64,000 nucleotides of DNA from Cycas panzhihuaensis (taxonomy: Eukaryota; Cycadophyta). Positions 23,398-36,190 of the stretch are shown piece by piece. The stretch is taken from contig CM041465.1 of NCBI GenBank assembly GCA_023213395.1, positions 212,977,741-213,041,740 on the forward strand. The letters run 5' to 3'. The translations under genes were made by a program, and so were the position numbers. The notes under the pieces are model-generated. The model saw only the letters and a program-made list of their open reading frames with translations, did no database searches and was not told the origin of the DNA. Within the stretch, counting starts at the first letter, position 1. Every line of letters begins with the position of its first letter.

Positions 23398-23718
23398 GTG
23401 AATATTGAGGATATATCACCACTAGTTGATTGGCCTACACTTGCATACATACTTGTTGGGCATGAAGATTTGTCATCAACCACTATTGGCCACTCAATTT
23501 CAGTGAAGTCCCCATATAAAGTTAATTCTGTATCAGCTCATATAAATTTTATAGCTATGTCAGCACCATACATGCTACACCTACACTTTGTGATTGTCTC
23601 TTCATCCATAATTGATTTGCATGAAGTGGTTGATTATGAAATAAAAAAGGTGGATTCTGCTGGTGAAACAGTCACTGACGGCATGGAACATATGTTTAAC
23701 ACAACTACACAATTGTGA
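23398..23718 (+). pseudogene. Unidentified 106-codon ORF, antisense in the LTR-2 leader
   Basis: An open frame of 106 codons without stops, continuous in phase with 40-45 further codons upstream that contain one stop. Its composition is protein-like: DISPLVDWPTLAYILVGHED, a hydrophobic middle (INFIAMSAPYMLHLHFVIVS), and an acidic/basic end (EIKKVDSAGETVTDGMEHMF). The opposite strand over the same interval has many stops. It is not a retroelement domain that I recognise. Its place, antisense between primer site and gag, matches that of the cullin fragment in LTR-1, so a captured cellular gene fragment is the preferred guess. Identity is unknown. Confidence 0.4.
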
Positions 23719-24000
23719 TTTGGCTGTTATTTACGACTTACTGAGGTGAAGCAACTTTTGTATTCAGCAAGGCATGTGGCTCTCCAAATGGTTTATTCTC
23801 CTAAGGATCAATCTCAACAGGCGGCTCTATTTTAGCTAGTACAACGGACTACTACATTTCCATTTAAATGGGGAGTGAGTATATGCCACAATCTTTCATG
23901 ATGGTAGTCGAGGATAATACAGAAACTGAAACACAGAGAGGTCATATGCATCACCTCTGTAGATTCATATGATCATGCAACATGGATCTCGTATGCTGTA

Positions 24001-24012
24001 GCTTTGATACCT
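24001..24012 (-). other. LTR-2 primer-binding site
   Basis: The minus strand reads AGGTATCAAAGC directly after the 5' LTR. It is the initiator tRNA-Met site with T-to-A at position 1 and one G-to-A change. Confidence 0.85.
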
Positions 24013-24454
24013 TGTGAAAATAGGTACAGGCACAATGTCATAGGATCATAAAGACAAAAAAAATACAGGAAAAAGACATTGCACAAGTACACATAATTTG
24101 CCAGGTGGAAAACCCCTTCTAGGGAAGGAAAACCACCTCCTAATCTAAACTTTTATTAAGAGGAAAATCTATACATAAAACCATAAGCAAACCACCTACG
24201 TATAATAAAACCAGCCTTTGAAAAAGGCTTTGGACAACCTCCTAGATTCTCGGAACCACCCCTTGAATCTAGGAGAAGATATTAATAACAAGAAAGGTTC
24301 GTTGAAATGGGCGATTACGCATTTCAACGACCTTTCACATAATGATTAAATAAAGGCTAAACTTTAAACATTAGAATCACTTAAATATAAATTTACACAT
24401 GTGACTTAAATAAAACATAATAATAACATAAAGGTAACATTAATAATCCTAACA
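24013..24454 (-). repeat. LTR-2 5' LTR
   Basis: 442 bp, TGTGAAAATAGG to ATCCTAACA on the plus strand, the partner of 16608-17050. The same inverted repeats are kept, including CGTTGAAATG (24300-24309) with CATTTCAACG (24320-24329), although the loop between them differs at four bases. Confidence 0.92.
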
Positions 24455-24459
24455 TTCCT
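24455..24459. repeat. LTR-2 target-site duplication (right)
   Basis: TTCCT, identical to 16603-16607. Confidence 0.85.
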
Positions 24460-25010
24460 AAACTTAAAGTCTCTTTATGGTATTAAATAAGGCCTTAGGG
24501 CTTGCTATGATAAAATTGATAAATATATCCTATAAATTAGCTCTAGTATATGTGTAGAGAAAATAATAATATTATTCTTTTAATTTCAAAAGAAAAAATA
24601 ATATTATTATTCTTTTACTTTTACATATTGATGATATTATTATTATTATTGATTCATTATTTCATAATTCTAATTTTAAAATATAACCTAATATTACATT
24701 TTAAAATGACTAACTTAGAATTACTTCATCTTTCCTTAGACTTCAAATATACTAAGAAAACTCAAGAATTTCTATTTTACGACTAAAATATATGTTAGAT
24801 TTGCTTAAAAGATTTAATATAGAAACTTGTAAGATAACCCCAACTCTTCTTCAATCATGAGTTAATCTTACTCTTAATTATGATTCTTCATTGGTCAATG
24901 GCACTTTGTACTAATAGTTAGTTGGCATCCTATTTTATTTAATCCATATACGTCCCAGTATATCTTATGTTGTTATTTTATATTCTTGGTTTATGTAAAA
25001 ACTACATGAT
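24460..25010 (+). pseudogene. Copia H1 right half: remainder of reverse transcriptase
   Basis: The copia RT resumes at the exact point left at 16602. It reads LKSLYGIK-stop-GLRACYDKIDKYIL (the 'LYGLKQAPRAWY' block), then HIDDIIIIIDS at about 24627 (the catalytic Y-x-DD segment with His for Tyr). MTNLELLHLSLDFKYTKKTQEF at about 24710 matches 'M.DLGEL.YFLGL...T..GIF'. SLVNGTLY and IRPSISYVV blocks follow (about 24890-24975). Reading is lost after about 25010, so RNase H is not recognised. Confidence 0.82.
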
Positions 25011-26859
25011 TCACACTAATAAATCAAGTTTAAGGTGATCTGGAGACTTATGTAATAATTTTCTGAATTTGATTAAATTTTAACTATAATAGTACCACTT
25101 CTTACTAAATTGCTAACAATTTTTTATTATGATACCCACTTTAGTTGGAACTAATTTTAATAACAAGTATACTTCAACTCATGCATATTTTTCAAAAAGT
25201 AAGGTGACCCTTATTATAGTCATTAAACATTGTAGTAGCAAATTTTTAACCCTATATATAATAGTAAATAGTAGGCTCTAATAGAAATACTTATAAATTT
25301 CATAATTCCACCCTAAAAAATATAGTATTATCACTCAAAATTTATAACATAGGTTTGGTCCTCTTAAATATATAGTTGTTTTTCCTAAACTCAATTATGT
25401 ACACCCTTAAAATGGTAGATATTTATTAAACCATACTCTAATATCAATTTTTGCCATCTTCCTCAATGGAAGCAAATGAATGGAAGCCCTCTTGAATGTA
25501 AGGAGTCCTCTAGGATGCTACTAAAGTAGTCATCAAAACTATAGAAACCAAAACTAAGATGATTATCCTTGGGTATAAGATGGATATTTATAGTCATCTA
25601 GCCTAACCTTACCTTTTCACTCCAAAATAACAACTTCCTAGATTTCCATCCAAAATATTGACTTCCTAACTTAATACTAATTATTTTAATTCCTTCACTT
25701 TTTAGAACATAACACCTTCTTTAAAAGCATTGAATGGATTTTGTATATGTCTTCCATTAGCTTCTAAAGGTTAGCCACTAGTTAAATGTAATTATTTTTA
25801 AAGATTACTTATAAAATTGCATCAAATTAATTGCAAATCCTTACATCCTAATAATTGCCTTTACTAACAATCCAAAATTTTGTAAGTCCAATCATCCTAT
25901 CATAGCTCATTGAATTAGATAATTCCTTAGTTGGGTTTTGATCTTGTAATTATAGCATTGGAACTACTCTAGCATAAAAGCATAATCAATATTCTTCATA
26001 TCTTTTCTCTTCCTAGGCTTATAAGATATCTTCTAAATTAGCCAACTAGGACTAAATGGTGTTATAGTGCAAACATCCTTCTATTGTTGAATTAATTATA
26101 TCATCAAATTTTACTTAACAAGAATAGATATCTTCATATAAATCATGGTTGATTGCTTATTTAGTTGAAATTGAAGTGTAACCTAGCTTATAATTTTGTA
26201 GTCTTTTGTCCACAAGACCTACTAGTTAGAGGGACTACATTTTGATTTATGAATTTAACCACTATTGGACATTTCTCTAGTCAAGGACTTCTGAGCCTCT
26301 TCTATGTGTCCTCCATAATTAGGTTAACCTTAAATCTAAAGGCAATAATTGTATCATAAAGATTATAATCCTCTATCTAAATATCAACTAGTGACTCAAA
26401 ATATTTAAGCTGTATTAATTCTCTTCTTGTAATTTGTCTAATTTTTTTTGACATTATTCACCTACTCTTAGGGTTCATTGATATCTTAAGATTTTTTTTT
26501 TCCCTCTAATTTGTGCTATCGTTGAAATTACTAAAGACAATAATCTTTAAGTCATACTCACATCCCTAATTCCCACTCAAAGTCCCCTTAGGATGGGAAG
26601 TAGTAAATCCTCCTCTATTAGTTATCAAGACTGTTAGACATTAGTTTATTCCCATGTCTTTGAGAAATTTATCTTTTTTTATAATAGATGAGGATATCTA
26701 ATCTTTAAGATATCCTTTGGTTGATTATGAACCCATCCTCTTATCGTCCCTTATCATTTCACCCAATTTGACTCTTATCTTCTTAGTGATGTTAAGTTTC
26801 CATATGATCTAGGAGGTGATTCTAATGCTTAGATTATTGTTATATAATTCATAACTTTA
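25011..26859. other. Unclassified AT-rich sequence
   Basis: No domain is readable. The first few hundred bases may be H1 RNase H and LTR decayed beyond recognition. The last part may be the protease region of the gypsy remnant G3. Confidence 0.35.
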
Positions 26860-28430
26860 CCCTTATCCTTTTTGTTCTATAATATCTATCTCATGATCAC
26901 TCAGACCACATAATATGCAGATTATGGCTCCTCTTCAAAAGGGATAATTCTCTCTCATATGTCCCTAGTCTTTGTATTTATGGCATATTATACCTTTCCT
27001 TATGTCTGGTTCCCTTAGGGGTCCTCTTTTAGTTTAGAATGAACTTCTTTCTTAGTCCTCAGATTGAAATTGTAGTCATTAGTATTATAAATATGATGAA
27101 ATCATCTTGATATCCTTAAATATACCTTTAAAGACAAATTTTGTATGCATTATTTCATTAATATAACAATATAACATTCATCTAGTCTAATCTAACTACT
27201 ATTATTATGATGTATTACGGATTTTTTTATCAAGTTATGCTAATTAGTTATATGTATTACTTATTGTTGACACCATGTTTAATTCTTAACACCTCATCAT
27301 ATAATGAGGATATACTTTTATGAAATGTCCTTCTATTTAACAATCTATATGCCACACATTACCTCTTTCCATATGTTCATTGTTGGGCAGGTTCATTCTT
27401 TTCAATGCTTAAATCAATTGATTTGCCAACCTATGAAGAAGTTGGATTAGTTAAGATCACCATCATATCTCCTTTCAATTATGTTATAATATCTACAGTG
27501 TCATCAAAAGTCTATAAATTCCTTTGTTGAATTTCCATCCTAATATAGGTGGAAGTCTAATGATAAAATAGTTAATTCTCTACTTCTCATCTAACTTATA
27601 TATTGTTTGAGTAAATACTTCCATACACCTTAAAGTAAAAGCTTGAAAGGTCTCTACAAATTGTATTTATTAATTTCAAAGCAGTATGAATGTTGATTGC
27701 CTCAAATTTTAATGATTGAAAACTTTAACAAATTGATTCTTATAACTTGTCTAGTTGGTGATTAAACCTCAATCCTTTTCTCCTTGATACTAGGTTTAGG
27801 ATTTTTCTCATAAGGTTGTGAAAAATTCATTCCATTTCATCTAATTGTCTACTTATCCTTTACAAATCTACATTAAGTTATTTATAAACTTGTGTTGACT
27901 ACTATTAACCATGTTATCATATTCTAGTAATGGGTTTCTCACTACATATTAAATTATGGGGGTAATACTAGCCATAATATTATTTATATTGAGCTTTTAG
28001 GTTGTTCTTGACTTCATATTCTATGAGGAGATTTCCTTCTAGAGATGTTATCCTATATAGACATGATTCAACTCTTCTTTCTAACTCATCAAATTCCTTT
28101 TTTATTGGGTTCAATTCCTTATGTTTTACCTCAAGGAGAATGTAATGAGTTGCTAATTTTAGTAATTTTTATTTTTTCATGGATGTTTTACTTTTTCTCT
28201 TTGTGACCTTTCTACCAATAGAAAATGCTAATATTTCTCTAGTTATTCTTTAGCTTAATGGTCATGTCTCATTGTTATTAATTATTCATATATTGTATCT
28301 TATCTCTATTCCATTTTATTTTCCACCTCCCCTATTGACCCCTCTTATTCAAGATCCATTTGGGTCATTATAATATAATCTTATTAAGAATTTTATTAGA
28401 CACAAAATTCACTTGATAATAGAACCAAAT
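26860..28430 (-). pseudogene. Decayed Ty3/gypsy gag (G3)
   Basis: The minus strand gives a tandem zinc-knuckle remnant at about 26870-26990: CHKYKD-stop-GHMRENYPF then CILCGLSDHEI, which fits 'C.KC...GH....CP...C..C...GHE' with mutated cysteines. Upstream (about 27400-27620) short stretches resemble the gag helical core (YIRMEIQQRNL, TFDDTVDII). A coiled-coil-like part (ELNPIKKEFDELERRVESCL) lies at about 28055-28120. The minus-strand motif ACATTTGGTTCTATTATC near 28415-28432 could be a primer site and LTR edge, but no matching LTR pair was found. Confidence 0.5.
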
Positions 28431-31400
28431 GTTGGATGCCTGATTTATCAAGTGTGTTTCTATAGTATTCAATCAATTACTTACATATTAGTAGCATCTA
28501 ACCAAGAATTATATTTGATATATTTCCACTACAAATCCTTTTTATTAATTATCTGACACCACCAAGTAATATGATTTCTCTCACAAATCACATTGGATAA
28601 TGGATAATGCTTACAACTTGGCCTTATTCTAGGAATTAATTATCTAAGACTATATAGAATAATAGATCTTTACAAGGTAGATTCCAATCATACTATAATA
28701 AAAATATTAATTATAAATACTAACTTGTATAGTTACAAGATAGTTATAAAACTAACTTCTTAATAGTTAGTCAACATGTTGACCCATGTCGACATTAGTC
28801 TTAGTTAGTAATTGACCCTAAAAACTAAGTAAACTATAACTTGATTTATTGACATTGACCATGATGACATGCATAGTCGATAAATTATTATTCTATTATT
28901 TTGGTAAGTTGGGAATAAGTTGTGAGAGCTAGAGTTGGAAAACTAGTACCCTTGCATTCATGTCATATTCTTAAGCTTAAGGGTAGATTCTTATGAATGA
29001 TTCATAATTGGCTTGATGGTGAAAACCCTCTAAGCAATTTGGCTTTTTTCACATAAAAGATAAGTTCTCTTGTTCTCATTTTATGTGGATACTTTTATGG
29101 AATTATGTTATAGTTATTAAAGTAGTGTTTAATTGCTCTTTTATGAGATAGTTAATGCATTTTTTAGGATGCCTAGTGCTTTATTTTTTTTCTCATTATA
29201 AAGAAATTATTATTGCATGATATGATCATACCAATTACATGCACATTCATAATTCTCTAGATTGCTAGTGTGACTTGTCACTCACTGGTCATATGGTTTC
29301 ACCACATGTGTTCTATTAAGGTTAAGTAGTCTTAAATGGGATGACATAAAGTGTTATAAAAGCATTCTTTTTTAAGTAGGGAATGTTACAATTTATATTA
29401 GAGAATCCTTGTCAAAGGTGGGTATTATTATAACTCAACTATTAGGAACTTTGTCTCACATGAAAAAATATAGTTAGTAGACTACATATGATTGTGGTTT
29501 ACTAGAGGGTTTGCTTCAAATTTGGAATTGACCCATAATGATGAACAATGGTCCTAACTACTCGAGTGGCATTCCATAAAGTTTATATATTATAGAGGAA
29601 CTTTCCATTGATTTTATAACATCAAGACAATTAACATCAATTATGTTGTAGCACGAATTGATGGTATTTATGTGCTAAAAATTGATGTATAATTTTTATA
29701 AATATTATAAAAATAATACATCCATTTTTATCCAACTAATAATTTAACTAAAACCTTACATCCATTTTTAGCCAACTAATAATTTAACTAAAACCTTTCT
29801 TCTATATTTTCTTGTATGATTTATTTACTAGGGTCTTTTAGATGGCTAAATTTTTTTTTATAGTATTGTTATTTGACTTATGTTTTATTCTGAACCCTCT
29901 ATACGGCATCATCCAGTGAGCTTTATTATACGTGGGTATAATAATCAAATCAATAAGGGAAATAATATTGTTTTCATAAGCTATGGAACATAAAAGAGTA
30001 ATGGCCTTATTATTCTACTTCATTTGTGATAGTCGTGCATAAAAAAACTAATTTCTTTCTATGGTTTAAACTATATATATAAGAGAATATTCACTATGTA
30101 TTTTTGTGCCACAAATGTAGGTTCTTAATATGATGATATCATAGTTTTTCTCTTTTAAAGTTTTAAGTCACAAAGCTATATTGATTAGTAAATAAAAAAT
30201 TAAAATAAAATAAGAATAAGATAAGGCAACATTACCGGGCTTTTCTACTAAATTTTCATTGTAAGTAATAACATATAATAAGAGCATTACATTCTATATA
30301 TATCTTAGCTTGCCTATGTCTTTGCTTCAAGTTGTCTATATCACATCACTCAAGCAAGCAATTGACCATATATTCATATCTCTAGTATGGAGAGTTATTA
30401 CTTTTGTCATTATATACAAGTTGGAGGATCTCATTCATCATCACGATCAACATTTTGCCTATATCATTGAGTTTATGGTTTGGTATATATCAACATCTTT
30501 ATTTTATCCTACTTATATGGATACTATGGAGAATTGTGCATTATGTATTCTTATTTCAATGATTGACTAGGGATCTATATGTTTGAGTGAGTTATTTATT
30601 TAATGAATGGTGTTATTTTAGTGCATTGCATGTATTTGGTGTCTAGTATAAAGTCCTCATGTTGATAGCCATCATCTCAAAGAAATTTTACATATGAGAC
30701 ATTGTGTATTTGTGTCAAGGTACTTCTAGTCTTATGATATAGTATAATACTTAATCATTCCCTATGCTTAATATTTCATTACGTTATTCTAGTTTGAGTC
30801 TATTGTGTGTGTTGTATTACCTCAACTTGATGAGACCTATACAAACATCACCATATTATATATTTTCCTTCGTATTTATAGGTCATACACTCACTAAGAT
30901 TTAAATTTAAAGTTATGAGTAAGAAGAGGTTGGGAGCACACACATTAGTCATAAAGTTATTTTTAGTGGAGCCATGAACAATGTATATATGGTTGATTAT
31001 ATAGTGTTCAATCTTTATCTCTGTGATATACTTTAGAGCATTTAATATTGCCTATAATTTGAGAGATTTAACTATTTTCTATATTTTGTTGAATTCCCTA
31101 CTTATATCCCCCTTATCATCTAACCTATAGGTCATACATAATAACCAAGTAACTAGAAGAATGTCTTTCAAAGGAGCTTAACTATATTTTTAAGGAGTTT
31201 GTCTCATTTCAAGCACTTATTTCTACTTCAAAAAATATAACTATCATGCATGGTGTTTATTTTCAGATTCATCAACTTTAGTGTGATTTTTACTCTCACT
31301 TGGTTGAAATGAGTGGTTACAGTCCTATAGTGGGTTTGCATCTAGTAACCCATTTAATAAGTCAAAGCTAATCTGATTTTTTATTATAAGGCCTTTCATT

Positions 31401-31829
31401 TAAAATTAAACTCCTTATACTACTTAAGGCATAACTATCTCATAAAGTATCATATTTTGTTCTCATTTGAAACATTAGATTCATAATTCAATCATCTATA
31501 AAGTGGCTAGTTATGTGGGAACTTTTGAAATCATTTGATATACTATTTTAATATTTAAATTTGATGTAAGTTTTTGGGCTTCCTATGAGATGACCCTATA
31601 AATAAATTTTACACAAACTTCACTTTATAAGATTAAATTAATATAAAAGTTTTACCTTAGAGGTAGTGAAGTCCCAATTAGTATACTTGTACATGTCCTA
31701 AAACTGAACAGGGATAATCTAACTTATGTTTAAGTGTCTTTCTTTGCCCTTATTTAGTGCACTCTTATTCCTTTATCAAAGTATTTTTACTTACAAGTAG
31801 TTTCCTCTTCTATAATATTTTTTTTCAAC
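28431..31829. other. Unclassified AT-rich sequence
   Basis: No recognisable domain, RNA gene or terminal repeat. A 40-bp unit is duplicated in tandem at 29718-29797. An 86-codon plus-strand frame at 30310-30570 has no motif and looks like chance. The 5' LTR of copia H2 should lie somewhere before 31830 but is not recognisable. Confidence 0.4.
29718..29797. repeat. 40-bp tandem duplication
   Basis: Two adjacent copies of a unit containing TCCATTTTTATCCAACTAAT then AATTTAACTAAAACCTT; the second has one base change. Confidence 0.9.
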
Positions 31830-33771
31830 ATGGCTTCTAATATAAATAATATAATAGTTCCTAAGTTTGATGGTACTAATTTATTAAACTAGGGTCATAG
31901 AATGAAGATATATGGGACTTAATTATAAATAGCTATAATGCACTTAATCATAATTCTATTAAAGATGAGAAGAAGACTTTTAAGAAGAATGAATATAAAT
32001 ATAATGAGGCTTTGGCATTCATATTTTATGTTATGGAGGACCACATCTTCCTAAGAGTAAGTGGGGTAAATATATTAAATAATGCATGGGACATCTTAAA
32101 GATGGCTTGCAAAGGAGTTACTATAACAAAACTTCAAACCTTAAGAACCAAATTTGAAAACTACTGAATGAATAATAATGGGAGGATTAATGACTTCATA
32201 ATTAAGATATAAGGCCTAATTAATCAAATAAAGGCCTTATATGAAGATATTAGAGAACAAAAAGTGGTAAAAAAGATTTGGAGGAGTGTTAATGAGTTTG
32301 AGAGGTTTGAGATGGTAGCCATAAGAATTGAAGCCTCTAAAGACCTTATTACAGTTTAAGTTGATCAACTTAGGGCCATGTTGTTAGATGTTGAAGAAAA
32401 TAAAAGTGGTGGTAAGTCCTTAGAATATGCATTAGCCACTAAGGTAAAGATTAGTCCATATTTTAAAGGCCAAAGTTTTAAGGGAAGAGGCTAATCCCCT
32501 AAAGGAAGAGGTCAAAGCTTTATGAATTAAAAACAATTTCACCAAGGGTAATTTCATCAAAGTTAAGGATACTTTTATCAAAGACAAGTATATAGGAATC
32601 AAGGTCAATTTAATACAAACTAAGGATAAGGTTTTATAAATGAAAAATAATATTATAGACCTTAAAACTATAAAGGTAGAGGATAAAGTCTAAAGGAAAG
32701 GAATCAATGACAAAGAGGAAGAAGCCCTAGAGGTAGAGAAAGAGGAATAATATAATATTCCTCTTATCATAGAAGTAGACACTTAGAAAATAATTGCTTT
32801 ACAAAAAGGTTCAACATGTAAAAAGGAGTAGAAATACAACAATTGAAGAACTAAATGAGAATAAAAGACTTTTCTTATCAAGTCTAATAGCTAATGAAGA
32901 AGAGGATAGTTTGTATATTAACTTAGGTTGCTCCACCTACATGACTCATAAAAAAGAATAATTTAAGAAGTTGAATAATTCTCAAATAAGCAAAATCATA
33001 TTTAGAGATAATACTACTCAAGTAAGAATAGGTAAAGGGAATGCATCTATCCAAATAAATTTTAGAAAGATTAAGTGCATCAATGATGTACTTCATATCC
33101 CTACACTAAAAAAGAACTTACTATTAGTTGGTCAAATGATAGAATAGAAATATAAAGTTGTCCTTAATAATGGGAAGTGTATAATTAGGGATAAGTTAAA
33201 GAATGAAACAATAGTTACTAAGGGGTAAATGACAAGTGATAGATTATTTAAGTTGCTCATACCCTAAATGACTATTATATGTTAAAGGCATTAATCGATA
33301 TGGATAATAAAATATAGCATTAAATATTTGGCCATGTGAACTATAATAGCTTAGCATTAATAAAAAAGTTTAAAATGGCGATTGGTCTACCTAACATCGA
33401 ATATAACAAAGAAGTGAATAAAGAATGTAGACTAGGAAAATAATAAAGGGAAGGATTCTCAATTGATAACTATAGAGCAAATGGGCCACTACAATTAATC
33501 TACACAGATTTATATGGATTAATGGATGTACCATTCCTTAGAGGTGCTAAATACTTCATAATATTTATTGATGACTTCATAAGAATGACTTAGGTATATT
33601 TTCTTAAGTTTAATTCAAAAACATTTTAATGCTTTGTGGACTTCAATGTGATGATTGAAAGGAAAAGTAACCATAAAGTCTTAACCCTTAGATTAAATAA
33701 TGGGAGAGAATTCATTTCAAATGAATTAAAAAACTATTGTATATACTATGGGATAAATAAATAATTAACTA
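31830..33771 (+). pseudogene. Copia H2 left half: gag, protease and start of integrase
   Basis: Decayed Ty1/copia on the plus strand. Gag begins MASNINNIIVPKFDGTNLLN at 31830. A Gly/Arg/Gln-rich segment follows (32460-32750), with a degenerate zinc knuckle (SYHRSRHLENNCF) near 32770. The protease block INLGCSTYMTH is at about 32917, with the catalytic Asp changed to Asn (G-to-A). GHVNYNSLALIKKF (pre-integrase) is at about 33333. The integrase core has LIYTDLYG, FIIFIDDFIRM and LRLNNGREFISNELKNY (33500-33740); the second Asp is Asn. The frame is cut at 33771 by LTR-3 and resumes after 41409. Confidence 0.88.
33767..33771. repeat. LTR-3 target-site duplication (left)
   Basis: AACTA, matching GACTA at 41405-41409 in four of five bases. 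Reading of H2 integrase (LT then NPYTPQ) is continuous across the two points once the insertion is disregarded, which supports the boundary. Confidence 0.7.
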
Positions 33772-34069
33772 TGAAAAGAGTGGATCTATCCTTCATCTCC
33801 ATGCACTAAACACAAAGGCAAACATGGGAGCAAGAGAGACTTGAGAGAAAGAGAGAAGCTCTCACAAAATGGGGAGGTAAAAATGAGCCTCATCCATTAA
33901 GTTTTTACTTTTATATTGAGAGAGGGAGCATTAGAGTTAGGTGAAATTAAATTATACATAATGCATATGAAAGTGCATTTCACGTAAGTGATCTAATTTA
34001 AAGTTCACTTAAGACCCTTTTTAGAAATAATTAACTAATGTAATGACCTTGTGACATTAACCCTTTTCA
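33772..34069 (-). repeat. LTR-3 3' LTR
   Basis: TGAAAAGAGTGG to CCCTTTTCA on the plus strand; same length as its partner at 41107-41404. Confidence 0.92.
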
Positions 34070-34083
34070 ATCTTCCCCTTAAT
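34070..34083 (-). other. LTR-3 polypurine tract
   Basis: The minus strand reads TTAAGGGGAAGAT directly before the LTR start TGAAAAGGG. Confidence 0.75.
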
Positions 34084-34499
34084 AGTAGAAGGTCATTTCA
34101 TGCTATTTTATTCTATCCTATGAGGTCTTCATTTGAGCCTCTTATAAATCAAACTACTATGACACTTTTGTGAGAAACCCTTATTAGAAAGAAAACCCAC
34201 AGATTTTCTAAGCTATTAACCTAGCTCAGGCGGCTCTTTAAATAAATCTAGATAGCCAATCAGTACAATAAATTTTGTAGCTGAAATCTACTGAGTCTCC
34301 ATATACCATTTGGTCATCTCCCATGCCCTTTCAGGTATTCACAGGTTTCAATTTTCTAAAATGATACAATCCTTATCTTTTTATATCCATAAGGGATTTT
34401 CACGAATGGGATAGAGTAGAGACTTACTCTTGTCCTTTTTCACTCACAAGGAGTTTTCACGAATGAGATAGAGTATGATGGTCCTATTGTCATCTCCTT

Positions 34500-34980
34500 C
34501 AATCAGTCAGAGATGAAGGCCCTAAAGTTGAGTTGCTTTTGAAACTATTCAAACTTCATCCTTTTTAGTGGTTTAGTGAATATATCAACCACTTGATCTA
34601 TTGTGGGGTAATATTCTAGTTGAATTATTCCATCATGAACTAGTTCTCTAATTCTATGGACTTCAGTACTTATATGTTTGGTACGATCATGAAATATAAG
34701 ATTTTTAGCCATTTAGATTGTAGATTAATTATCTACATGTAAGAATGTAGAACTTGTTTGGGTGGCATTTAATGTATTCAATAATTTTCTAATATATATC
34801 ACCTCCTTACTTATCTCAGAAGTAGTAATATATTCAACTTTGGTAGTTGAGTCTGCAACTATCTTCTGCCACCTGGATCTCCATGATATTGGTGTTGCTC
34901 CAAAAAATGTTATGTACCCAGACATAGATCTTCATGTGTCTTTATCTCTGGTAAAGTTTGAGTCTGTGTATCCATAAAGT
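34500..34980 (-). pseudogene. LTR-3 RNase H domain
   Basis: The frame 34725-34925 reads MSGYITFFGATPISWRSRWQ, then DSTTKVEYITTSEISKEVIYIRKLL and LHVDN. This matches copia RNase H ('GY.F...G..ISW.S+.Q..VA.STTEAEY'). It continues after a stop with RTKHISTEVHRIRELV, DGIIQLEYYPT and QVVDIFTKPL, the usual C-terminal block, at about 34560-34700. The acidic residue of the 'TEAEY' motif is changed (TKVEY). Confidence 0.88.
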
Positions 34981-35389
34981 TTAAATTCTGTATTGGGTTC
35001 ATATAACAGACTATATTTGTTAGTCGTCTTCAGGTACCTCAACACTTGTATTATATCTTGTTAGTGATTCTACTTGGGATTTGTCATGAATCTTGCAAGA
35101 ATATCAATGGAGTGTGCAATATCCAGCCTTGTGTTAGTAGTATAGATGAGACTACCTATAAGTTGCCTGTAGAGTGTTGTGTCTGCCTCCCTAGTGTTAG
35201 CATCAATTGAGAGTTTATTATTAGGTTCCATAGGTGTATCCACTAGTCGAGTACCTTACAACTAAAACTTTGTTAGAAGATCTTTCATATATTTTTCTTA
35301 GGAGAGGAAGATTTTTCCATTCTTTAGAGTTACTTCGATTTCTAAGCAATATTTTATCAACTCAAGGTTAGACTATTCAAAAGTTTTAG

Positions 35390-36190
35390 TAAGGTTCTTC
35401 TTCAGTTGGTTGATTACCTATTCATTATTCCACATTATTAGCATATCATCCACAAAGATTAAGAGATAAGTGACTTTATCATTTTGGCACTTGATGAATA
35501 ATGTTATATCAATATCTTGATAGTCATAAACCTCATATCTAAGTTGCCTCATTCTTTCAGACAACGTGGTAAACCAAGCACGAGGGGCTTGCTTTAGGCT
35601 GTACAAATACTTTTTGAGCCTACAAACCTTTTGCTCCTAATCGACAATCTTGTATCCTTCTAATTGAGCCATGTAAATTTCTTCTTTAAGGTCCCTATTA
35701 AGAAATGTGGTCTTAACATCGAGTTGGTGGATTTTCCAACTCTATTGAGCATCCAAGGCTATAAGAGTTTTGATTGTAGGCCACTTGGTTATAGGAACAA
35801 AGATTTTAGTGTAGTCAATGCTTTCCTATTGCATGAATCCTTTTGCTACTAACCTTGCCTTGTATTTTTCTAGGGTGCCATTTGTTCTATGCTTATTTTT
35901 AAACACCAATTTATTTTGAACTACCTTTATTCCAAGTGGTACATTAACAAGATCCCATGTACCATTTTTTATAAGAGATTAGTACTCTTCATTCATGGCA
36001 TTTCTCTAAGCTGCATGTTTTATAGCTTCTTCATACATTATGGGGTCTTCATTAAGAGCAAGATGTAGTTATGTTGGTTCAAGCTCAATAAAAAGTGATT
36101 CATACATCCTTGCTCTATAGGCACTTTTAGTGTTAGTTTTGCCTACCTCATCTGGTTACATGTCCTTGTGTAGCTGGTAGACTTTATCGA
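35390..36190 (-). pseudogene. LTR-3 reverse transcriptase domain
   Basis: GTWDLVNVPL, a KYKARLVAKGF block, [39 protein letters not shown] and YSLKQAPRAWF are all readable. The catalytic segment is LIFVDDMLIM (35418-35606; FVDD form). Stops replace Gln and Trp at several sites. Open frames on the opposite strand over this region are shadows. Confidence 0.9.

Larger units (their letters stand above)
16608..24454 (-). mobile_element. LTR-2: complete-structure Ty1/copia element inserted in copia H1
   Basis: A 7.8-kb element with LTRs at 16608-17050 and 24013-24454. It has a TTCCT duplication, a tRNA-Met primer site (AGGTATCAAAGC on the minus strand, 24001-24012) and a polypurine tract (TAAAGAGGGA on the minus strand, 17051-17060). 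The minus-strand order gag, protease, integrase, RT, RNase H is that of Ty1/copia. The polyprotein is broken by stops and frameshifts. By eye the LTRs differ at roughly 29 of 443 positions, mostly transitions, so the insertion is old. The 2.6-kb leader between the primer site and gag contains an antisense open frame (23398-23718) of unknown origin. The element interrupts the RT of an opposite-strand copia. Confidence 0.92.

Noticed and set aside
28415-28432. Possible primer-binding site for gypsy G3
   Set aside because: It matches initiator tRNA-Met only partly and no LTR pair was found, so it is mentioned but not called.
30310-30570. 86-codon plus-strand frame
   Set aside because: No motif, composition driven by AT richness, and no supporting neighbour.
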